This document shows positions 7,459 to 16,828 of a stretch of 64,000 nucleotides of DNA, piece after piece. Source of the DNA: Shinella sp. WSJ-2 (GTDB lineage: Bacteria; Pseudomonadota; Alphaproteobacteria; Rhizobiales; Rhizobiaceae); assembly GCF_003432075.1 (NCBI RefSeq), contig NZ_QWBU01000001.1, forward strand, positions 186,001 through 250,000. Direction: 5' to 3'. The translations under genes and the position numbers were made by a program. How positions within the stretch are numbered: the stretch's first letter is position 1; each line of letters starts with the position of its first letter. The notes under the pieces were generated by a model that ran no database searches, was not told where the DNA came from, and saw only the letters and a program-made list of their open reading frames with translations.

Positions 7459-9333
7459 TCAGCCCTGAACCTGCCGCGCCTTCTGCGTTGCGGCGAAAGC
7501 CTTGCGCATATAGTCGTCGCGACCATAGACGTCGTCGAAATATTCGACTGCGCCGTCCTTGTTCGGCCATGCCGTGAAATAGGCGACGTAGATCGGGATA
7601 TCGGCCTTGACGTTGATACCCTTGTTCTTGCCACCTGCAATTTCCTTGGCGATGTCGGCTTCCGTCACGCCGAGCACGGCAGCAGCCATCTTGCGGGGTT
7701 CGGCAAGGCGCACGCAGCCGTGGCTGAGAGCACGCATGTCCTTCTTGAAGAAGCTCTTCGACGGCGTGTCATGCATGTAGATGGCATGGCTGTTGGGGAA
7801 GAGTATCTTCAATTCGCCCAGCGCATTGTCGCCACTCGGCGGCTGGCGAACGGAAATGCCCGATGTCGAGCCATACCAGTTGACGGAGGACGACGGAACC
7901 GCCCTGCCACCCACGGCCACTTCATAGCCCATGCGGTCAAGATAATTCGGGTCGTTGCGCAGCTTGGGCAGCATCTCGTTGATGATGATCGACTGCGGCA
8001 CGCCCCAATAGGGGTTCACTTCTACGGTCTGGATGCGGTCCTCGAAGAAATAGGTCTGGTTCGACTTCGAGCCGACGACCGTGCGCATCGAGAATTTTTC
8101 CTGACCATCCTCGTAGTAATAGACCTGGAAGGCCGGCTGGTTGATAAAGACGTGGCGCGCGCCCAGATCGACAGGCAGCCAGCGCGCCTGTTCGAGCGCC
8201 ACTTCCAGCTTGGCGATCTTGTCGGCAGAGCTGTCGCCGCCAACCATCTTGCGGATCGAAGCCTTCCCGACCACGCCGTCTGGCTTCAGGCCGTTTTCCT
8301 TCTGGAACGCCTCGACAAGCGACACCAGTTCCGGCGTGTATTCCGGCGTGTCCTTGTAGCCGGCAATCGTGAGGGAATGTTCGGTCTTCAGCGCATCCGA
8401 GCCGTGCTTGACGATACCCTTGACGATGTTCGCCAGTTCGGGATTGCTCTGACCGGGCTTCAACAGTGTGCCATCGGCGATGACGACACGATCGTCCGCG
8501 CCGCTTTCGGCCTTCAGCTTGGCAAGCTCGGCCTTCAGCGCCTGGAAATCGGCACTCGCCGGCGAGCGGCTTTCCAGATAGCCCTTGACGTTGCTGCTCA
8601 TCGCCACGTTCTTCAGAGCCGCGACGATATTGACGTCCTTGCGCTTGAAATCGTGGTAACCGGAGATGCGGTTCGGATCGATGCGGCCGCGCACGGCGTC
8701 CTGCACATAGGTGGCGACAGCGGACGACAGCGCGATCTCGAAAGTCGCAAGCTCGTCATAACGCTTGTTCATGTCGGCGGCGTCGAAGCTGTCGGCGGGG
8801 ATCTTGACTGCGTAGTCCCAAGGGTCGAGGCCCACGGTCGCGGCATCGGCGAGGACGGCAATCGCGCTCTTCGCCTTCTCGTTGATGCCAGTGCCGTCGA
8901 TCCAGACGAATTTCTTCTGTGTGCCGTAGAATGCTTCGACCGCCTTGGCGGCGTCGGGCGTCGTGCGCACATTGACATTGGCGAAGGCGGCGCGCACGCC
9001 GGCATCCCCGGCCGCAGGAATATCGACAGTGATCGAGCTCGTCACGACCGGGTCGGCGAGCTTCTCGACGGCGACGCGCTTAAGGCCGTCAGCCTTGTAG
9101 GTATAGTAGCGCGGGCCGGTAACGCGCGGCAGCGGCTTAGCCGCCTGCTTCGTTTCCGCCGGCAGAGGAAGCCCGGTCGTGACACCGGGCAAGTCTTCGC
9201 GCACGGGCTCCTTCTTCTTCCCGCGGAAGATATCGAACAGCGTCAGGGCGTTGGCAGGCGCAGCGTGGAGCGTGATGGTGGCGCAGGAAAGAGCCAGCGC
9301 GGCGGCCAGCACGGCAGTCTTTGTCAGCTTCAT
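7459..9333 (-). CDS. large L,D-transpeptidase (YcbB/LdtD-like)
   Basis: The 624-residue secreted enzyme has a signal peptide (residues 1-29, cleavage after PANA), a long helical scaffold region, a peptidoglycan-binding domain 1 (roughly residues 315-360, VSLVEAFQKENGLKPDG) and a C-terminal YkuD catalytic domain. The active site is HDTPSK...LSHGCVRL with the cysteine at about residue 540. YcbB-type enzymes make 3-3 (meso-DAP to meso-DAP) cross-links in peptidoglycan using tetrapeptide donors and resist most beta-lactams except carbapenems. Size and domain order match that subfamily rather than the short ErfK type. A shorter paralogous-fold enzyme lies at 12803-13450. It appears monocistronic. 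Confidence 0.92.
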   Translation of the reverse strand: MKLTKTAVLAAALALSCATITLHAAPANALTLFDIFRGKKKEPVREDLPGVTTGLPLPAETKQAAKPLPRVTGPRYYTYKADGLKRVAVEKLADPVVTSSITVDIPAAGDAGVRAAFANVNVRTTPDAAKAVEAFYGTQKKFVWIDGTGINEKAKSAIAVLADAATVGLDPWDYAVKIPADSFDAADMNKRYDELATFEIALSSAVATYVQDAVRGRIDPNRISGYHDFKRKDVNIVAALKNVAMSSNVKGYLESRSPASADFQALKAELAKLKAESGADDRVVIADGTLLKPGQSNPELANIVKGIVKHGSDALKTEHSLTIAGYKDTPEYTPELVSLVEAFQKENGLKPDGVVGKASIRKMVGGDSSADKIAKLEVALEQARWLPVDLGARHVFINQPAFQVYYYEDGQEKFSMRTVVGSKSNQTYFFEDRIQTVEVNPYWGVPQSIIINEMLPKLRNDPNYLDRMGYEVAVGGRAVPSSSVNWYGSTSGISVRQPPSGDNALGELKILFPNSHAIYMHDTPSKSFFKKDMRALSHGCVRLAEPRKMAAAVLGVTEADIAKEIAGGKNKGINVKADIPIYVAYFTAWPNKDGAVEYFDDVYGRDDYMRKAFAATQKARQVQG

Positions 9334-9865
9334 AAGTAATCCATTCCCCGTATGAACCGCAACGCGCGGTCTCTGGCGGCGCCCGAACCAGCAGGCCGGT
9401 AAGTTATAGGAAAGGATGGTGAATGAAAAGGAAACGCCCCTTCCCGCCAGCCCTGTAAAACCTCACGTCTGCGTGACGCCGACACCTGGAAAACCAGACG
9501 GACGAGCATGCGTAAAAATTTGAATTGGCGGCGAAATTTCGCGCGGAAAGTGAGAATTCCGGCCCGTCTGCCGAAAGGCATCGAAAAAACAAGCCGGCGA
9601 TTGTGATGGAAAAAGCACAGCGTTGCGAGCAGCCCTATGCGTGGTCCCGGTCCGTCCGCCGCCTAATCGATTTTAACCGAAAGTCTCGACTTCTCCCGCC
9701 ATTCCGCGCTTGCAACCGGGTCGCAGATAGGCCAGAGATTTGCGCGATTTTTCGCGCCAGCGCGGCCTTCCAAACGGCCCGCGCTCGCCCGGCCTGCCGC
9801 GTCCCATGCGGCGGCAAGGCCGGCGGCACACCGTAACGCATGGGCTCGGAGAAGCGGGAAGCATT
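9334..9865. other. intergenic region, no gene seen (about 530 bases)
   Basis: This is the divergent promoter region for the L,D-transpeptidase and fumC. Short frames are present on both strands but none has a convincing ribosome site or protein-like composition. The stretch 9510-9560 contains an AT-richer patch (gtaaaaatttgaattgg) that could hold promoter elements. I see no tRNA or terminator. Confidence 0.5.
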
Positions 9866-11257
<1,392 letters not shown>

Positions 11258-11284
11258 GGAAGAAATCCCTCATACTCTATTGAT

Positions 11285-11319
11285 GAAGGCCGTAAATCCC
11301 CGGATTTACGGCCTTTTTT
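11285..11319 (+). terminator. strong rho-independent terminator of fumC
   Basis: A 14-base-pair perfect stem (aaggccgtaaatcc with ggatttacggcctt) and a very short loop are followed by a run of six T. Confidence 0.95.
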
Positions 11320-11419
11320 CTCGCACCACTTACGCAACGGGAGACACAATCGTTAATCCTTCGCAAAGCATTTTCGCAGTATTTTGCGGGAGCTAACGAA
11401 AGAGCCAGGAGCAGCCGAA

Positions 11420-12490
11420 ATGAACACGGCAGTTGCGCAAAAGGTCCAGGTGCCGGATATCGCGGCGCAGGTGACGTATGCCATGCGCATAATGGGTGTA
11501 TCGCCCATTCCTCGAAACTACGAGTTGTTCTACGAGGCCTATATCGGCTCAAACCCCAAGCTGACGCGCGAACTCGCCGCCCTCGGCAGCAAGGCATCGC
11601 AGGAAGAACTCGACGAAATCGGCATGCAGTATTTCGGCCACCATCATGGTGTGCCGGCCATCGATGGCGCCCATACAAAGATCGTCGGCGAGCTGGAAGG
11701 ACTGCTGCGCCTCCTGAAGCAGGAGCAGACCTCGCTCGAAAGCTACAACAAGCTGCTCGACGAAACCTTCGTGCGCATCAACAACAAGAATTCGGCTAGC
11801 GTCGATATCATCAAAGGCGTCATCGGCGTCCTGACGGAGGCGACCGGCGACACCATCAACCAGGGCAAGGTGATGGTGGAGAATGTCGCACAGAAGTCCG
11901 TCGAGATGGACAATGTGCGCAAGGAACTCGACGAATACAAGCGCATCGCCAACACGGATTCGCTGACGCAGCTTTCCAATCGCCGCGCCTTCGACGACAA
12001 GCTCTCCGCTATCTACAATTCGACGATGACGCGCCACGTGACGGCGCTGATCATCGCCGATATCGATCATTTCAAGAAGATCAACGACACCTACGGCCAT
12101 CCCGTCGGCGACAAGATTCTCGCCTCGATCGGCAGCCTCATCCGCGCCAATGTGCGCAAGGACATCCTAGTTGCCCGCACCGGCGGCGAGGAGTTCGCGA
12201 TGATCGTCGAGGGCAACACCGAGGAGGAGGCAATGGCGATTGCCGAGCGCATCCGCACTGCCCTTGAGCACACGCCCTTCAAGAACTCCAAGACCGGCGT
12301 CAACTACGGCCCAATCACCATCTCGCTCGGCTTTTGCATGGCCTCCGGGGCGGAAGGCCCCGGCGAACTCTATTCGAAGGCCGATATCGCCCTCTATTGC
12401 GCGAAAAATGGCGGCCGCAACCGGACCATGGCCTATGAGGATGGAATGAAGAAGGACTTTTCCAAGAGCTGGCTGATTTATCGCAAATAG
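11420..12490 (+). CDS. diguanylate cyclase (GGDEF protein, cytoplasmic)
   Basis: The 356-residue protein has an N-terminal helical region (residues 1-170) with a PIPRNYELFYEAY segment and a predicted coiled-coil linker ending ANTDSLTQLSNRRAFDD, then a GGDEF domain. The active-site loop is TGGEEF at residues 254-259, with the usual DIDHFKKINDTYGH metal/substrate segment before it, so it should make cyclic di-GMP. The product-inhibition I-site (RxxD nine residues before) reads RKDI, lacking the Asp. There is no membrane segment. The start at 11420 follows an AGGAG site; an in-frame GTG-like upstream start is unnecessary. Input signal unknown. Confidence 0.92.
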   Translation: MNTAVAQKVQVPDIAAQVTYAMRIMGVSPIPRNYELFYEAYIGSNPKLTRELAALGSKASQEELDEIGMQYFGHHHGVPAIDGAHTKIVGELEGLLRLLKQEQTSLESYNKLLDETFVRINNKNSASVDIIKGVIGVLTEATGDTINQGKVMVENVAQKSVEMDNVRKELDEYKRIANTDSLTQLSNRRAFDDKLSAIYNSTMTRHVTALIIADIDHFKKINDTYGHPVGDKILASIGSLIRANVRKDILVARTGGEEFAMIVEGNTEEEAMAIAERIRTALEHTPFKNSKTGVNYGPITISLGFCMASGAEGPGELYSKADIALYCAKNGGRNRTMAYEDGMKKDFSKSWLIYRK

Positions 12491-12512
12491 ACCTCGAGAT
12501 ATGCCCTTCGAG

Positions 12513-12541
12513 ACGGCGCCTTCGGGCGCCGTTTGCTTTTA
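12513..12541 (+). terminator. terminator of the diguanylate cyclase gene
   Basis: Perfect stem acggcgcc-ttcg-ggcgccgt with a stable UUCG tetraloop, followed by a T-rich tail (ttgctttt). Confidence 0.88.
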
Positions 12542-12613
12542 CAGTGTTTTTTGAAATCCGGCGGAACCACGGCGACACCGGCGCGTTTTTGCGGCACACA
12601 GGAGGACTACGCC

Positions 12614-12691
12614 ATGCAAACCGGATTTCTCGAAATCACCATGATTGCCGCCCTGATGCTGAGCAGCCTGGTCTGGATCCAGCCCTTCTAA
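12614..12691 (+). CDS. 25-residue single-span membrane peptide (candidate)
   Basis: A 26-codon frame starts at ATG 12614 and ends at TAA 12689-12691. It is preceded by AGGAGG (12600-12605), close to the ideal Shine-Dalgarno, eight bases before the ATG. The product begins MQTGFLEIT, contains a hydrophobic stretch MIAALMLSSLVW (residues about 10-21) and ends IQPF, which would make one short membrane helix. It sits between the cyclase terminator and the second L,D-transpeptidase on the same strand, so it could be the first gene of that transcript. No homology can be judged; the case rests on the ribosome site and composition. Confidence 0.6.
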   Translation: MQTGFLEITMIAALMLSSLVWIQPF

Positions 12692-12802
12692 GGGCCTGTT
12701 CCCGCCGGAACATCGCTAGATCAGGCAACACCGTACAACGTCCCCATCAGAACACGACGCCAGGCACGAACCCCACCGGCGCTCCAGATAGGGACCAAGA
12801 CT

Positions 12803-13450
12803 ATGAACAAGTTCGCACTCGCTCTTATCGCAGGCATTCTTTCTACCTGCGGCGTCGCTTCGGCCGCCGACAATGCCATCGACCCGATCGAAGTCGCGTC
12901 GCTCTCTTCATCCACCCAGAAGGTTGGCTGGCTGCAGGTCCTCTCCGGCGGCAAGCCGATGAAGTCGGAAAAGAAGATCGCCGCCGTTTCCCGCGCCCCG
13001 ATCGCCCGTGAACTCGTTGCGTTCACCGAAGACGTCGCCCCCGGCACGATCATCGTCGACAATTCCGAGCGCCGCCTCTACCACGTGCTTGGCTCCGGCC
13101 TCGCCATGAAATATGCCGTCAGCGTCGGCCGCGAAGGCTTCATCTGGACCGGCACGGAAAAGGTAACACGCAAGACCGAATGGCCGACCTGGACGCCGCC
13201 GGAAGACATGCGCGCGCGCGAAGCCAAGAAGGGCAAGATCCTGCCGGTCTCGATGAAGGGCGGCCTCGACAACCCGCTCGGTTCGCGCGCCATCTACCTC
13301 GGTTCCACCGTCTACCGCATCCACGGCACCAACCAGCCGTCCTCACTCGGCAAGGCGCAGTCGTCCGGCTGCATCCGCATGGCGAACGAGGACGTCGAAC
13401 ACCTCTACGCTCAGGTCACCGCCGGCACGACGGTTATCGTTCGCAACTAA
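12803..13450 (+). CDS. L,D-transpeptidase (YkuD domain, ErfK/YbiS-like)
   Basis: The 215-residue periplasmic enzyme has a signal peptide (MNKFALALIAGILSTCGVASA) and one YkuD domain from about residue 85. The active site is HGTNQPSSLGKAQSSGCIRM, catalytic Cys at about residue 190, with the supporting His upstream. Enzymes of this size either cross-link peptidoglycan 3-3 or attach envelope proteins to it; in Rhizobiales several of these link outer-membrane beta-barrels to peptidoglycan, which may be relevant here but cannot be decided from sequence. Spacing between the YkuD strands is complete. The following M15 gene is convergent. Confidence 0.92.
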   Translation: MNKFALALIAGILSTCGVASAADNAIDPIEVASLSSSTQKVGWLQVLSGGKPMKSEKKIAAVSRAPIARELVAFTEDVAPGTIIVDNSERRLYHVLGSGLAMKYAVSVGREGFIWTGTEKVTRKTEWPTWTPPEDMRAREAKKGKILPVSMKGGLDNPLGSRAIYLGSTVYRIHGTNQPSSLGKAQSSGCIRMANEDVEHLYAQVTAGTTVIVRN

Positions 13451-13467
13451 GCGACCAGACGGAAAGA

Positions 13468-14262
13468 TCAGCGGCAGGCCGAAGCGTCTGCCGCTTTTGC
13501 GATGGCAATGAGTTCCGGGCGGTATTCGAAATGCATGGTGTCGTAGTGATACCAACGCCCACCCCAGATAAAGCCGTAACGCTCGAAAATCTCGACGATC
13601 TCGAGCGGATATTTGTTGGCGTATTTCGGCACCTTGCCCGGCTTGCCGCCCGACCAGATCCAGTAATCCGCAAATTTCGTGTTGAGGTCGACCGCCGCGC
13701 CAAAACTGTGCACAGACATGTTCTTCGCGCCGGAAACCTTGCGCCAGTTGAACACGCCGGCCGAGGGGCTGAGGTAACGCTTCAATTCGGGTTTCGCCGC
13801 AAGCGCATCCCGCACCTTCTCCAGCGCGGCTGCAGCACCCTGCCTCTTCGTCACGCGCAAGGTCTCGCCGAACCATTTGACGGCCACGAGATCGTCCCCG
13901 ACAGCCTTCGCCGAGGCGCCATAGAGCCGCATCATCAACGCATCGCTGCGAATGCGGCCGGGATCGAAATCGACCTCCGGCTTCTTCTCGCAGGCACCGA
14001 GCGGATAGATCTGCCGCAGGCTATCCTCGACATCGCCAGAGGCGAGCGCCGCCTGGTGATCCTTCGCCTTGCCGTCATCGATATCGAGCGCCGGGCCGCC
14101 GTCCTTGAACAACAGCCTGTTGCCCTCGACGCCGGAAAGGCTTTCCGGATAGGCTTCCACCAAAAGCTTGAGGCGGGCCGCGAGATCGGGCTCCGCCGCG
14201 CGAGCCGCGGGCATCGCAAGGAAGACTGCGGCAACGCCCGCGAGAAGCGGCTTAATCGACAT
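13468..14262 (-). CDS. M15-family D-alanyl-D-alanine carboxypeptidase-like protein
   Basis: The 264-residue secreted protein starts MSIKPLLAGVAAVFLAMPAARA (signal peptide). The C-terminal half carries the M15/VanY-like zinc site: SVHSFGAAVDLN (His and Asp ligands) and HYDTMHFEYRPE (third His, base). The family trims peptidoglycan stem peptides. The start at 14262 overlaps the 3' end of the upstream gene by 11 bases, so the two are translationally coupled. Earlier in-frame starts lie inside that gene and have no ribosome site. The N-terminal 100 residues are not recognisable as a separate domain. Confidence 0.85.
   Translation of the reverse strand: MSIKPLLAGVAAVFLAMPAARAAEPDLAARLKLLVEAYPESLSGVEGNRLLFKDGGPALDIDDGKAKDHQAALASGDVEDSLRQIYPLGACEKKPEVDFDPGRIRSDALMMRLYGASAKAVGDDLVAVKWFGETLRVTKRQGAAAALEKVRDALAAKPELKRYLSPSAGVFNWRKVSGAKNMSVHSFGAAVDLNTKFADYWIWSGGKPGKVPKYANKYPLEIVEIFERYGFIWGGRWYHYDTMHFEYRPELIAIAKAADASACR
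13470..13497 (+). terminator. terminator-like hairpin after the small L,D-transpeptidase
   Basis: agcggcag (13470-13477) pairs with ctgccgct (13488-13495) and is followed by TTTT. It is embedded in the 3' end of the convergent M15 gene. Confidence 0.6.
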
Positions 14263-14638
14263 TGATGTTGATATAGTCGCCATCCGCGCCGCGCCAGATT
14301 TCCACCTGGATGCGCACATCGCCCTGCAGCAGGCGGCGGGCGGCGCTGCGCTCGATGCGGCCATGGCTGATCATGCGCTCGGCAAGTTCGCGGTTGCGGG
14401 CGGAAGCGAAGAAACTGTCGGTGTCGTCGCCGGGCTGGCTGACGCCGAAGCGATGCACATTGGCACGATCCTGCCGGATGACCTGCCAAGGCTGCGTCAG
14501 GCGCTCATTGTTGGAATTGTAAAGATCGTCCTGGCCGATATAGGCGCCATAGCTCTCGATAAGCTCGTCTGCCTTGGCAGCGCCCGTCGAGGCCACCAGC
14601 ATGCCGGCGAAAACCGCCGCAAAAAGTCTTGTCCGCAT
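14252..14638 (-). CDS. small secreted protein of unknown function, 128 aa
   Basis: MRTRLFAAVFAGMLVASTGAAKA is a clear signal peptide; the mature part of about 105 residues is polar, includes SYGAYIGQDDLYNSNNERLTQPWQ and ends in ADGDYININVD, a probable beta-strand. There is no domain I recognise. Its stop codon lies inside the start of the M15 peptidase gene, so it is probably a periplasmic partner or at least co-regulated. The start at 14638 is preferred to one at 14665 because it directly begins the signal peptide. Confidence 0.8.
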   Translation of the reverse strand: MRTRLFAAVFAGMLVASTGAAKADELIESYGAYIGQDDLYNSNNERLTQPWQVIRQDRANVHRFGVSQPGDDTDSFFASARNRELAERMISHGRIERSAARRLLQGDVRIQVEIWRGADGDYININVD

Positions 14639-14712
14639 CTCAAACTCCAATTCGGCAAAAGCCATTCATAACCAGGAACAAGACGGCTCGGGAAGGCGGG
14701 ATATTCGCACGC

Positions 14713-15321
14713 TTACCATAGAGTCTTTGCCGCGCGCCCCGGCCATTCCCTATCGTAAGCCACGCCGTCGAACCCCTTTTTGGCGGAAGCCAGCATCTGG
14801 CCGACGGTCGGCAGGCAGGCGACGTCGCGGAACTTCTCCGGGTTCCAGAGATCGGCGCGCAGGACGGCGCGGGCGCATTGCGAATAGACTTCCTCGATCG
14901 CGATGACAACGACCGAGCGCGGATGTTTTCCATCCATGACGAAACGCTGCGTGATCGCATCATCGATGCGCACCACGGCGCGACCGTTGAGGCGCATTGT
15001 CGTGTTGGAGCCGGGAATGAGGAACATCAGGGCGACGCGCGGATCGCGCACGATGTTGGAGAGCGAATCGATCCGGTTGTTGCCGCGCCAGTCCGGCAGC
15101 ATCAGCGTGCGCTCGTCCTCGATATGGATGACCGCGCCTGCATCGCCGCGCGGCGAGCAGTCGAGCCCTTCCGGCCCCACCGTGGCAAGCGCCACGAACG
15201 GGGAGGCCGCGATCATCGTGCGGTATTCCGGTAGCAGAAAATCCGTCACCTTGACGAGCGAGGCGTCTCCCGGCGTTCCGTAAAGTGCGTTCAATTGTTC
15301 GACCGACGTGACCACCGTCAT
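14713..15321 (-). CDS. pyridoxamine 5'-phosphate oxidase family, FMN-binding protein
   Basis: The 202-residue protein shows the split-barrel FMN fold: FVALATVGPEGLDCSPRGDAG, LMLPDWRGNNRIDSLSNI and VALMFLIPGSNTTMRLNGRAVV correspond to the flavin-binding strands. It resembles the PPOX subfamily named after MSMEG_1061, which is larger than true PdxH, lacks the pyridoxal-site residues, and has unknown substrates. ATG at 15321 has an AGGAGA ribosome site. It lies 70 bases after the hydrolase gene on the same strand and is probably cotranscribed under MarR control. Confidence 0.82.
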   Translation of the reverse strand: MTVVTSVEQLNALYGTPGDASLVKVTDFLLPEYRTMIAASPFVALATVGPEGLDCSPRGDAGAVIHIEDERTLMLPDWRGNNRIDSLSNIVRDPRVALMFLIPGSNTTMRLNGRAVVRIDDAITQRFVMDGKHPRSVVVIAIEEVYSQCARAVLRADLWNPEKFRDVACLPTVGQMLASAKKGFDGVAYDREWPGRAAKTLW

Positions 15322-15391
15322 GCTGCTCTCCTGTGCCTGCACCCTTGCGGCGCATCGCACCCTTGCATGACAGGAGCGTGACGGAAAGCGA

Positions 15392-16300
15392 TCACGCGGC
15401 GATAAGCCGCCCATCCTCAGCAAAGAAGCCGACGATGCGGTCGATCACGGGCTCGGCGGAGACGATACGGCGATGGCCGAAGCCATTGGCCCATTCCAGT
15501 GTCACATTGGGGCCGGAGGCGGCATAGCGCCGGGCGTGATGGGCCGGCACCTCCTTGTCGTCCTCGGCATGGAGGACCAGCATCGGCGTGCTGAGCCGCC
15601 CTGCCCCGCTCGCCGCATCGAAGGCCGAAAGCGGCGCGCCGGCAATGCGCTCGACATGGGCTTCCAGCGCCAGCTGCGCTCTGGGACCGAGCTTCAGGTA
15701 GCGTCCGAGATCCTTGAACAGCCACGCCATTTCGCTTGGTGAACCGATGGTGACGAGCCGGCGCGGCCGGTGTGCGGGCACCGCGGGCACGAGGCCGCTT
15801 GCCGCGCAGGCAAGCGACGCACCGCCGAAAGAATGGCCGCAGAAATAGTCGAAGCCGCTGAAGCGTTGCCAGGCCGCATCGATGGCGCGCACGGCCATCG
15901 GCAAGGTCAGCGTGCGCCCGCGTGAGGCGCCATGGCCCGGCAGGTCGAGCGCCACGACCTCATGGCCCGCAGCCACCAGCCCCTCCGTCAAAGCCGAGAG
16001 GTAGGCCGCGCGCGAGCCCCAGCCATGCACGACCAGCACGCGACCGGCGAAGGCTTCGCACGGACGCGCCGCGAAACGATGGGCCACCGCCGTGCCGCCG
16101 GCGAAGTCCAGCGTCACGCGCTGCGCCTGGCGCATCCAGCCCTCGGAGCGCGCAAAAAGCTCCCTCTCCTTTGCCGTGCGCGGGCGGCGGCCCGGCGTGG
16201 TCGCAAAGAGGCGGAACGCGGCGCGGCCGGCCGCATCGGGAGACACCGCGGCGACGCCCGAAAGCACGAGGCGGATGACCTTCAAGCCAAAGGATGCCAT
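15392..16300 (-). CDS. alpha/beta hydrolase
   Basis: The 302-residue protein has the oxyanion segment VVHGWGSRAAYLSAL, the Asp/Gly loop DLPGHGASRG, the nucleophile elbow GHSFGGASLA (Ser near 164), an acid in HAEDDKEVP and a C-terminal GFGHRRI His, so the triad is complete. The N-terminus has a hydrophobic segment (IRLVLSGVAAVSPDAAG) that may be a weak anchor. Substrate unknown: esters or lactones are typical. It is divergent from the MarR gene, with a palindromic operator in the 48-base gap, so it is the likely regulated target. Confidence 0.87.
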   Translation of the reverse strand: MASFGLKVIRLVLSGVAAVSPDAAGRAAFRLFATTPGRRPRTAKERELFARSEGWMRQAQRVTLDFAGGTAVAHRFAARPCEAFAGRVLVVHGWGSRAAYLSALTEGLVAAGHEVVALDLPGHGASRGRTLTLPMAVRAIDAAWQRFSGFDYFCGHSFGGASLACAASGLVPAVPAHRPRRLVTIGSPSEMAWLFKDLGRYLKLGPRAQLALEAHVERIAGAPLSAFDAASGAGRLSTPMLVLHAEDDKEVPAHHARRYAASGPNVTLEWANGFGHRRIVSAEPVIDRIVGFFAEDGRLIAA

Positions 16301-16319
16301 AGTGGGAATCCATCAAAAA

Positions 16320-16335
16320 TGTTCAATGCTGAACA
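16320..16335. promoter_or_regulatory. candidate MarR operator TGTTCA-N4-TGAACA
   Basis: A perfect 6-base inverted repeat (TGTTCA 16320-16325, ATGC spacer, TGAACA 16330-16335) sits in the 48-base divergent gap between the hydrolase and MarR starts. A further half-site TGAACA overlaps the marR start codon at 16348-16353. Placement fits dual repression by the MarR protein. Confidence 0.6.
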
Positions 16336-16348
16336 ATAAAGTACAACG

Positions 16349-16828
16349 ATGAACAAAAATCAAGCCTTCCCCTGGGATCATCCGCGCTTTCGCAGCTGGA
16401 TCGGGGTGGCGCGCGCCTGCCAGCTGATGCAGCAGGCGGTGACGCGGGCGATCGCGGACCTCGGCATCAAGCCGCCGCATCTCGACATTCTCGTCAATCT
16501 CTATCGTTTCCAGGGCATTTCCCAGCAGGAGCTGGCGCGCAAGCTGCTGGTCGGCCGCTCGAATATGAGCATGCTTCTGCCGCAGCTCGAAAAGCGCGGC
16601 CTCATCGAGCGCAATCCCGATGCCAGGGACAAGCGCGTGCTGCGCCTGTCGCTGACCGCGGACGGAAGGGCGCTGACGGAAAAGGCCATGTCCATCCAGA
16701 CCGGCCTCATCGAGCGCATCATGTCGCAGACGCCGGAAGACCGCTGCCTTCAAGTGGCGGACGCCATGGAAGACATCATCCGCATTCTCCAGACACTGGA
16801 GACTGCGGATGACGAAGAGGAAGGCTAG
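16349..16828 (+). CDS. MarR-family transcriptional regulator
   Basis: The 159-residue protein contains a winged helix-turn-helix (ISQQELARKLLVGRSNMSMLLPQLEKRGLIERNPDARDKRVLRLSLTADG in sections, residues about 52-110) between dimerisation helices. The DxRxxR wing (DARDKRVLRL) is the MarR hallmark. MarR proteins usually repress themselves and a divergent gene until a phenolic or hydrophobic ligand binds, here the hydrolase-PPOX pair. No clear Shine-Dalgarno precedes the ATG. Its last four bases overlap the convergent ltrA gene. Confidence 0.92.
   Translation: MNKNQAFPWDHPRFRSWIGVARACQLMQQAVTRAIADLGIKPPHLDILVNLYRFQGISQQELARKLLVGRSNMSMLLPQLEKRGLIERNPDARDKRVLRLSLTADGRALTEKAMSIQTGLIERIMSQTPEDRCLQVADAMEDIIRILQTLETADDEEEG

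Noticed and set aside
9525-9836. A 103-codon plus-strand frame before fumC
   Set aside because: Arg/Ala/Pro-rich composition, no ribosome site and no protein-like pattern.
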